From positions 186,001-250,000 of the forward strand of contig JALIZF010001579.1 in the NCBI GenBank assembly GCA_029948255.1: DNA of 64,000 bases, in the 5' to 3' direction. The notes beneath the pieces are model-generated. The model was not told where the DNA came from. It worked only from the letters and a program-made list of their open reading frames with translations, and did no database searches. Origin of the DNA: Telmatactis stephensoni (lineage: Eukaryota; Cnidaria; Anthozoa; Actiniaria; Isophelliidae). Positions 58,601 through 64,000 of this stretch are shown piece after piece (position 1 is the first letter of the stretch; each line of letters starts with the position of its first letter). A program made the position numbers and the translations under genes.

Positions 58601-61600
58601 TGTTGCGTGACAAGTTGCACGATTTTGTTGCTCGTATTACCGCACCTTTACGCACAACTTCATGAAGCTTTAACCCAATAAAATGCAGGCGAACTAGTTT
58701 TGTATCCGCGTTTAGACGTTGCAGCAGGAAATACAGAAAAGGTTCTGTAAGTGAAACCCCAAAAATCTTTTTGCGTGATGTCAAAGTAAAACCTTACAAT
58801 ATGTGTGAGTCTTGGAGGCGAAAAGCCCATCAAACGAGGCATATATACCGGGATTATATTCCACTATATTGCGTATTTATTTATCTCTAAGACATATTAT
58901 TTCACTTTAGTCCCAATTTAAGCTGGAGAGATGTACAGCATATAGTCGTACACACAGCTAAACTAACGAGTCCTGTTGATGATGGATGGCGAACTAACGG
59001 TGCAGGGCTTCATTTTAATCACAAGTTTGGCTTTGGACGACTAGATGCAGAGGCCATGGTAGAAAAAGCTAAAGGGTGGAAGAATGTCGGCACCCAAAGA
59101 CAATGCACAGGAGCTGCTGGCCTACAAGAAAGGTTTGTTGGGAGCAGAGGTGGTTTTAATGGACGGAGGAAAACCGGAAAACCCAGATAAAAATCCTCGT
59201 GGCAAGGGAGTGACAAATAACTCATCTCACATGTGTTCCAGCGCCCGAGCTTGGACTCGTATCTGAACCACCCTCCACGCCATCCTTTGTCTTTGCTTAT
59301 ATATGTACATGTGCTAAGTTTACTAAGCTAGAGGTGGTGCAGCGCGTATGTACGTATATGTATATGCACTGTAATCACACACGGTTCTCGACCAATCAGA
59401 GAGCGCGTAATATATTCAATTATCATACAAACTTATATAATATACATATAATTTCTCTAGAGACATCCCTGCAGGTGGATTCCTAAATATCGACATTCCA
59501 ACTCAAGGTTGCCAAGGAACCGTAGCAGAAATCCAAAAGCTAGAACACGTAGTATTGACAGTCAGTTTTATTCACCGTCGCCGTGGTGATGTCAGTCTTT
59601 TGCTGACGTCACCATCCGGGACAAAGAACGAGATGTTGTCAACCCGTCGCTATGACGACTCCAAAGAGGGTCTTGATAATTGGTCGTTTATGACAGTACA
59701 CTGCTGGGGTAGGTAACGTTGGGCTACCTGTGTAGAGATGGTTTCTTTACAGTAAAACTCTTGGCTTTCCGGTGGTCTGAGACTGTGAAGATTTCTTCCT
59801 TTGTCTGTGATCCGTCTCCCACTCTCTCATATTCCCAGTTCTCTATGTTCTACATCACCACAGATTATCCAAGGAAGGATATTTAACCTTTAGAGAAGGT
59901 TGACACCATGGCAAATGTATCACGCATGCGTGCCACAGGAAACACCTCCTCAATGAAAACATTTGGTGAAAGAAAGTAAAACAAACAAAGTCATGGGCTC
60001 CTGGCCAAACTTAGTCCCGAAAAGCTCAGTATAAGGGCACTGTGGTATATTCTGTTGCCTGTCTTTTTCTTCCAGTACTTTTCTGTTTTCTCCCGTGTTC
60101 AAAATTAAGCTCGAAGATATGATATGGGGAAATCTAAAAAAAAATTTTGCTTGGGATTCCTGTGGTCAAGACGCGCGTAAGCCTGCGATTGCGCATGCGC
60201 AGACGTTTGACCGCGGCGTTCGTCCTCTGTATTCTTCTTTCACATTTTCAGGTCTCTATATTCTATAACATCACAAGCTAATGAAGGAATTGCCTTCAGA
60301 GAAGCAAAGTGTTACTGCTAGACGTTAATATATTACTGATAAAAGTTCACGGTTTTTTTAGGAGAAAATCCACGAGGAATTTGGAGATTAAAACTTATTG
60401 ATAACCCACTGAATGAGATAGGTGATCGTGTTGTTAATGGTTTTGGTACTCTACATCTCGATACCAGCAAACAAGACACAGATGTTGAAGACCTGGAAGA
60501 ACAAGTTATTGATGATCAAACAAAGCAACAGGCAAATAAGATACAGACTATAAAACTAAATGTGAGTTTGTGCTCTCTCTTTGAGTTTTAAACAGCACCG
60601 ATACCAAACATATAAAACAAGAAGAATGCAATCAGTAATGCCTTTATACCATATCATTTGAAGAAAGGACAAGCACTACTAATGACTAGTACATTACCGA
60701 GTCTCTGTAACTATGTTGTTTCTATGAGAAAAGATAAGCACTCAGCTAAATCCCGTGTACACGATGCAACTGTTTCTGCAAAATTGCACGCGAGACAGTT
60801 GCACGGTGCGTATCCAGCCCTCTCTAATTTTGCGCGCAGCATTGCAGAAAATGTTGAACTCGATCATAAACAACTGGTTTGCGCAACTGTTGCATAGGTG
60901 GATACACGATGCAAGTTTTATTGTAACTTTTTCTACAACATTGCATGGGACGGAGTTGCACCGTGTGTCCAACCCTGCAAATTTTGTATGCAACGTTGCA
61001 CTGAAAATTAAAATTGAAGAAGTAGAAGTTCGGTCCTAAACTTGATACTGTTGCACGCAAATGTTGCAAGAAGGGTTGAACACAACGGTGCAGCTGTGTA
61101 GCATTGATTTTATCTCAGGATTAATTCACTAAGAAGAAATGTCCAACAAGAAAACAACAACAACAACAACAAAACAATAACCAAAACAAACAAACAAATC
61201 CCCCCCAAACAACCCCAAAACAACCAACCAACCAACCAACCAACCAAACAAACAAAATACAAAAAACTCCCTTAGAACAACAGGACCCAGAATATTACTG
61301 AGTACTAATGAAGTACATACTAAACGTTAAAAACATGGCTCATTTAATTCAACGGTATTTTTGTTTACAGAATCCACTCTTTGACTTTCCCTACCCCCCA
61401 GGCGTGCGTCGAGAGAATGTAGTACGTCCTCCCCCTACTGCTAAAACTGAAGATAATTCATCAGAGACAGAAGAAAGTATTGTAGATGATCTTTATAACC
61501 TCACGCAAAGTGACTCGGCAAGTTTTACTGAATACATCGATGATAGGAGTCATATTGCAAAGCCAGTTGATGACGATTTGGAAGATACTGATGATAGTAG

Positions 61601-61967
61601 CACAGGAAGTGCAATGGACGATACCGGAAGTGATAATACCGGAAACGATGATACCGGAAGTGCATTATACGGAAGTGAATTTGCAACAAATAGTGCCGAC
61701 GGAAGTGGAGTATTTTTATTACAAAAGCCACCAAAAAGGAAAACTAATATCAATACAAAATCTAAATCTGGAGTCAAGAAGAGTACAGTTACTAGAAAGA
61801 ACTTAAAGAAAAACTTAAAGAAAGTTCAAGTAGCCAAACAAGTTCCTGGAACACAGCGCGTACAGGTTAATGCGGGTTACGAGAATCCCGAAATCCCATG
61901 TCTTCCCCAGGGATGCTCGGGTATGCTTTTAAAATGGGTCTTAACTTTCTACGGTACATATGACTAA
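46879..61967 (+). CDS. Proprotein convertase, furin/kexin family, PC7-like
   Basis: A calcium-dependent subtilisin-like endoprotease that cleaves precursors after basic residues in the secretory pathway. Fourteen exons in frame: 46879-47124, 48675-48779, 52465-52554, 52981-53089, 53683-53720, 53843-53916, 54330-54418, 56242-56414, 56547-56768, 57943-58043, 58911-59132, 59461-59708, 60362-60561, 61371-61967 (837 residues). A signal peptide covers about 5-26. The prodomain ends at the autocleavage site RTKR (R132). The catalytic triad is D182 (LDDG), H222 (HGTRCAGE) and S399 ([11 protein letters not shown]), with N323 as oxyanion residue, so it is not PC2. The P domain (about 490-620) has [29 protein letters not shown] and [10 protein letters not shown] recall PC7. 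The tail (665-745) is rich in D, S and T with DDTGS repeats, then lysine-rich. No membrane segment follows, so a donor near 61920 and further exons past the window are possible. Confidence 0.95.
49220..49378. mobile_element. TAGAGC-type MITE in convertase intron 2
   Basis: TAGAGCGGTTTTCACATGCG to CATATGAAAACCGCTCTA, with interior GTACCGTGACCGTATCAGTA and CATTCGAAAATTCTGCCGTA. TA may be the target duplication. Confidence 0.88.
49565..49723. mobile_element. TTGAAGGG-type MITE, copy 3
   Basis: TTGAAGGGTTTCATGTGAAA at the left, TTTTCACAGGAAACCCTTCA at the right. It lies in the second intron of the convertase gene. Confidence 0.88.
49997..50227. mobile_element. TAGAGC-type MITE with an exact 70-bp internal duplication
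   Basis: Ends TAGAGTGGTTTTCGTATAAG and CATACGAAAACCGCTCTA. The 70 bp at 50009-50078 are repeated exactly at 50079-50148 (starting CGTATAAGTGGGAAACTGAC), making this copy longer than its relatives. Confidence 0.92.
50700..51095 (-). other. tRNA-like promoter boxes, possible old SINE
   Basis: On the minus strand an A-box-like TAGCGCAGCGGTCTAAGG lies at about 51064-51090 and a B-box-like GATTCGAGCCCTG near 50797-50812. They are too far apart for a tRNA. They may mark decayed tRNA-derived repeats or two separate fragments. Confidence 0.3.
52160..52430 (+). mobile_element. tRNA-derived SINE-like repeat
   Basis: A-box-like GTGGTCTAGCGGTCAAGG (52173-52190) and B-box-like GGTTCGAGCCC (52198-52208) are followed by a body with GAGGGTTTTTCTCCGGGTTC and TGTAGAGGTAGTGAGTG. 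Copies of the body are at 640-850 (-) and about 59140-59275 (-). The box spacing is short for a functional tRNA, so I do not call one. Confidence 0.65.
53456..53650. mobile_element. MITE with TAGCCTCC ends, 9-bp target duplication
   Basis: TAGCCTCCTTCGCAGGCAAC at the left, GTAGCCTGCGGAGGAGGCTA at the right; ATTAAAATA at 53447-53455 and 53651-53659. It ends 32 bp before convertase exon 5, so it sits close to that exon's splice acceptor region. Confidence 0.92.
54740..55888 (+). mobile_element. 5'-truncated LINE with reverse-transcriptase C-terminus
   Basis: An open frame to a stop at 55303 encodes the end of a non-LTR retrotransposon polyprotein. Recognisable features are [44 protein letters not shown], and a terminal W..LP.....S...FK..LK motif. 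The 3' UTR runs to a (ATG)n tail at 55865-55888, as is typical of CR1/L2/RTE-like elements. The 5' part is missing. It lies in the intron after convertase exon 7, in sense orientation. The ATG at 54641 belongs to flanking DNA. Confidence 0.88.
56856..57160. mobile_element. MITE with ACCGTATTTACTCGAATAAG ends
   Basis: ACCGTATTTACTCGAATAAG at the left pairs with CTTATTCGAGTAAGTACGGT at the right. Internal AATAAGCGCCTCCC is repeated about seven times in both halves. TA flanks both ends. It lies in the intron after convertase exon 9. Confidence 0.88.
57290..57565. repeat. Short tandem array of the dispersed 60-bp repeat
   Basis: Four diverged copies of a unit with ACTCAGTAATGTACTGTTCA, TTAGCAGTGCTTGTCTTTTC and CACAAGCAACATACAGACTC. 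A further copy of the last unit is at 57797-57855, beyond an inserted element. Confidence 0.85.
57607..57799. mobile_element. MITE with AGGCCGGCACACACGAGG ends
   Basis: AGGCCGGCACACACGAGG at the left, CTCATGTGTACCGCGGCCT at the right, with internal CCTCGTGTGTAC motifs. It resembles the Harbinger-type element at 36.7 kb in its AGGCC terminus, but no target duplication is visible. Confidence 0.68.
58238..58380. mobile_element. TAGAGC-type MITE, right end truncated
   Basis: TAGAGCAGTTTTCGTATGGA at the left, family interior, then lost at AAGTTTTCATTAG where the next element begins. Confidence 0.75.
58385..58653. mobile_element. Long palindromic MITE
   Basis: GCGTAAAGGTGCGGTAATAC at the left pairs with GTATTACCGCACCTTTACGC at the right. 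Pairing continues through GAGCAACAAAATCGTGCAAC. The centre has its own inverted pair TTGCACAAAGTAGAA / TTCTACTTTGTGCAA. Confidence 0.9.
60640..61110. repeat. Dispersed repeat unit plus GTTGCA-rich palindrome
   Basis: 60655-60755 is a minus-sense copy of the 60-bp dispersed repeat. From about 60750 to 61105 GTTGCA/TGCAAC motifs form an imperfect palindrome resembling the interiors of the elements at 36.7 and 58.4 kb. The boundaries are uncertain. Confidence 0.55.
61150..61265. repeat. AAC/AACC microsatellite
   Basis: AACAACAACAAC and ACCAACCAACC runs in the last convertase intron, about 100 bp before exon 14. Confidence 0.92.
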
Positions 61968-62270
61968 ACGAACTCTTATCTTAGTTATGGAATTCTTATT
62001 AAATGAATGTAGTCTTTTATTTTTGTATGTCGGAATTTTCACTTGATTGTGCGACTATGAGGCGAACGTTCTAGACTTTAAAGACAATCTGCTGACCTCT
62101 CTGATCGCAGGCGCTTTCGTCTCATCTTAACTGATAAATCTTCCCCTTCCAAATCCTCTGAAAACTTAGCTTTTAGCTTTCATTTAGGGAGGGTAATCAA
62201 TTGTATATCAGAGGCTTTGTCTGGAGTTGTCCAGATAGAAAAGTATATCATTCAATCAAAGGAAACAAAC
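61968..62270. other. 3' flank of the convertase gene, or an intron of it
   Basis: No AATAAA signal and no further exon are evident. If the last exon splices at about 61920, this region would be intronic. Confidence 0.4.
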
Positions 62271-62367
62271 TAGCCTTCTCCGCAGGCAACTCTTCGCTTT
62301 TTCGCTTTCGGCTTCACACAGGAAGCCCAAAGAAAGGACAAGCGAAGGTTGCCTGCGGAGGAGGCTG
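62271..62367. mobile_element. Short MITE with TAGCC...GGCTG ends, 9-bp target duplication
   Basis: TAGCCTTCTCCGCAGGCAAC at the left, GTTGCCTGCGGAGGAGGCTG at the right. It is flanked by GAAACAAAC (62262-62270) and GAAACAAGC (62368-62376), one mismatch. It is the fourth member of the family in the window. Confidence 0.88.
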
Positions 62368-62380
62368 GAAACAAGCATAA

Positions 62381-62557
62381 TAGAGCGGACGTATGAGTGG
62401 GAAACTTACCGCGCCGTACCGTGACCGTGTCAGTACCGTACGTAATATCTATGAAAACGTTCGAAATTCCTGCCGTAACCGTACCGTAACCGTGCCGTAC
62501 CGTAACCGTGCCGTACGGTGACCGTGCCGTTTTCCCAGTCATACGAAATCTGCTCTA
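62381..62557. mobile_element. TAGAGC-type MITE
   Basis: TAGAGCGGACGTATGAGTGG to CATACGAAATCTGCTCTA, interior CCGTAACCGTGCCGTACGGT. It starts 13 bp after the previous MITE. Confidence 0.85.
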
Positions 62558-62945
62558 TTGCTAATGTATTTCTGACACTACTCTTGTGAATATTTTTATA
62601 CTAAAATCTCTATGTACTGAAATATGGTAGAAATTAAGTATTTGGCAAATGAGATTTCCAAGATCATGGAAATTTTACACGAGGCGATTTTAGCGAAATT
62701 CACTAAAATTTGCCAACATATGAACACAAAACAATATATTCGCACTAAAGAAAATTATTTGGATATGAAAAGGTGAATCGAATTTGGAAAAAAAACCTAG
62801 TTAACAGCTTATTTTAAGAAGTCAAAAAACTAGGCGAGAATGAATCGCTAACTGTTTGGCAGACTTTATCGAAAGGCATTGTAATCACGAGCTCAACCAC
62901 AACTGCAAGTATTTCCCATGATTCACAGGGGTCAGACCTGACCCC

Positions 62946-63163
62946 AAACGTAACGTAACGTAACGAACGTATCGAAACGCAACGCAACGTATCGAAACTT
63001 AACATTACGTATCGAAACGTAACGAAACGTATCGAAACTTAACATTACGTATCGAAACGTAACGAAACGGATCGAAACGGATCGAAACGGATCGAAACGT
63101 ATCGAAGCGTAACGAAACGTATCGAAACGTAACGAAACGTAATGTAACATAAAGTAACGTAAC
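62946..63163. repeat. CGTATCGAAA/CGTAACGAAA tandem repeat
   Basis: About 215 bp of 10-bp units CGTATCGAAA and CGTAACGAAA with five-base sub-periodicity. It is CpG-rich for this AT-rich region. The minus frames are spurious arginine/tyrosine/phenylalanine repeats. Confidence 0.93.
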
Positions 63164-63784
63164 AGATTGTGTTAGGCGAAAGAAAATGAAGAAAGAGAAG
63201 GGATCCCCGGCCCGTATTAGGTTTTGTAACCATCATAAGCACCGTTTGATATTTCATATACGCTTTCCTCTACGCAAGAAGTCTTCCTCAAAAATTGCCT
63301 TACGGAAATTCCTCGAACTCGAGGGCTCATAAGAAATCTCTAGCTCGTCCCGGACTCTGCAACTAATGCCAAGGTGACAGCGAAGTGGACGCGTCTGCCT
63401 AGACGAGGTAAAAATTTATAGCTCATCACGATTCCAAAAATAGCCTGAAAGAGCGAGCACGCTCATGATTGGGTACGAGGATTCCCTCTCTTCCTTCATT
63501 TTCTCCGACTTGTGTTATGTTATAACTCAAATGACGGTTATTTCTAGCCAGTCTAGTCTAATTTTGGTTATTAGTGTATAGCTAGTATGGTGAGGTAGAT
63601 GAGCATGTATTACTTATAGATGCATGCATGTTTAGATAGTTGGATTGGTCTGTGACCATTGTTGTGTTTTGTAATAAAACATCAAGACGACACACGAACT
63701 TTGTCTTATTTTGTTTACTTTTGTTTCTTTCGAGTCAAACATTAATAATATGGGTTTCAAAAGGTATTTCCTGATTGTTGAACG
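63164..63784. other. Intergenic DNA
   Basis: No gene or repeat family recognised. Confidence 0.4.
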
Positions 63785-64000
63785 AAAAAGAAGAAGTAAA
63801 GCCCTGTTTTCACAAGCGACGAAAGCGGAGGCGGAAGCATGCATAAGCCCTCTTTCCGTCGTCGTCAAAATTGGCAGGAAAACGGAGACGGAAGCGGATC
63901 GAGACGGAAGCAGAAGCAGAAGGAACGGAACGGTTCCATTTTCTTGTGGCTTCCGTCTCTGCTTCTGTCACTTATGTCGATGTGAACACCAGACGTAAGC
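63785..64000. mobile_element. Inverted-repeat element cut by the window edge
   Basis: AAGCCCTGTTTTCACAAGCG is followed by GACGGAAGC-rich sequence. GGAAGCAGAAGCAGAAGG is mirrored by CTTCCGTCTCTGCTTCTG near 63945-63968. The right end probably lies just beyond 64000. Confidence 0.5.

Noticed and set aside
62814..63257. Overlapping arginine/tyrosine/phenylalanine-rich frames
   Set aside because: They arise from the 10-bp CGTATCGAAA tandem repeat read on the minus strand.

Overview
The window reads as nuclear DNA of an invertebrate animal. It is AT-rich and has compact genes with many short exons and GT-AG introns. It carries dense short inverted-repeat DNA elements, minisatellites and a rapidly duplicating receptor family. 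Gene content and repeat style suggest a cnidarian, most likely a stony coral or another anthozoan; this is inference, because no species-diagnostic sequence is present. There is no prokaryotic operon, CRISPR array, rRNA gene or convincing intact tRNA gene.

Layout. 1-3.3 kb: intergenic DNA with a degraded or poorly resolved minus-strand coding-like block. 3.6-13.8 kb: a cluster of three related rhodopsin-class receptors. The first copy is 5'-truncated and split by a MITE, the second is intact on the + strand, and the third is intact on the - strand. An intronless LicD-family gene lies between the second and third. 13.8-15.6 kb: local duplications. 15.6-31.1 kb (-): the 17-exon gene for CCT8, the theta subunit of the TRiC/CCT chaperonin, with introns full of inverted-repeat elements. 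32.55-33.84 kb (+): an uninterrupted headcase (HECA) homologue. 34-40 kb: repeat-rich intergenic DNA. 40.2-46.2 kb (-): SYAP1, a BSD-domain protein, in 11 exons. 46.9-62.0 kb (+): a proprotein convertase of the furin/kexin family with PC7-like signatures, in at least 14 exons. One of its introns holds a 5'-truncated LINE. 62-64 kb: more repeats.

The housekeeping genes form two head-to-head pairs (CCT8/HECA and SYAP1/PCSK), with HECA and SYAP1 converging. They have no obvious shared pathway. I reconstructed exons by reading frames, splice sites and family similarity recalled from knowledge; every exon join of CCT8, SYAP1 and the convertase keeps frame. The most distinctive parts of the window are the receptor cluster, whose intracellular loops look unusually conserved, and several mobile-element families whose target-site duplications can be read directly. 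I did not find a convincing wholly new biological system.
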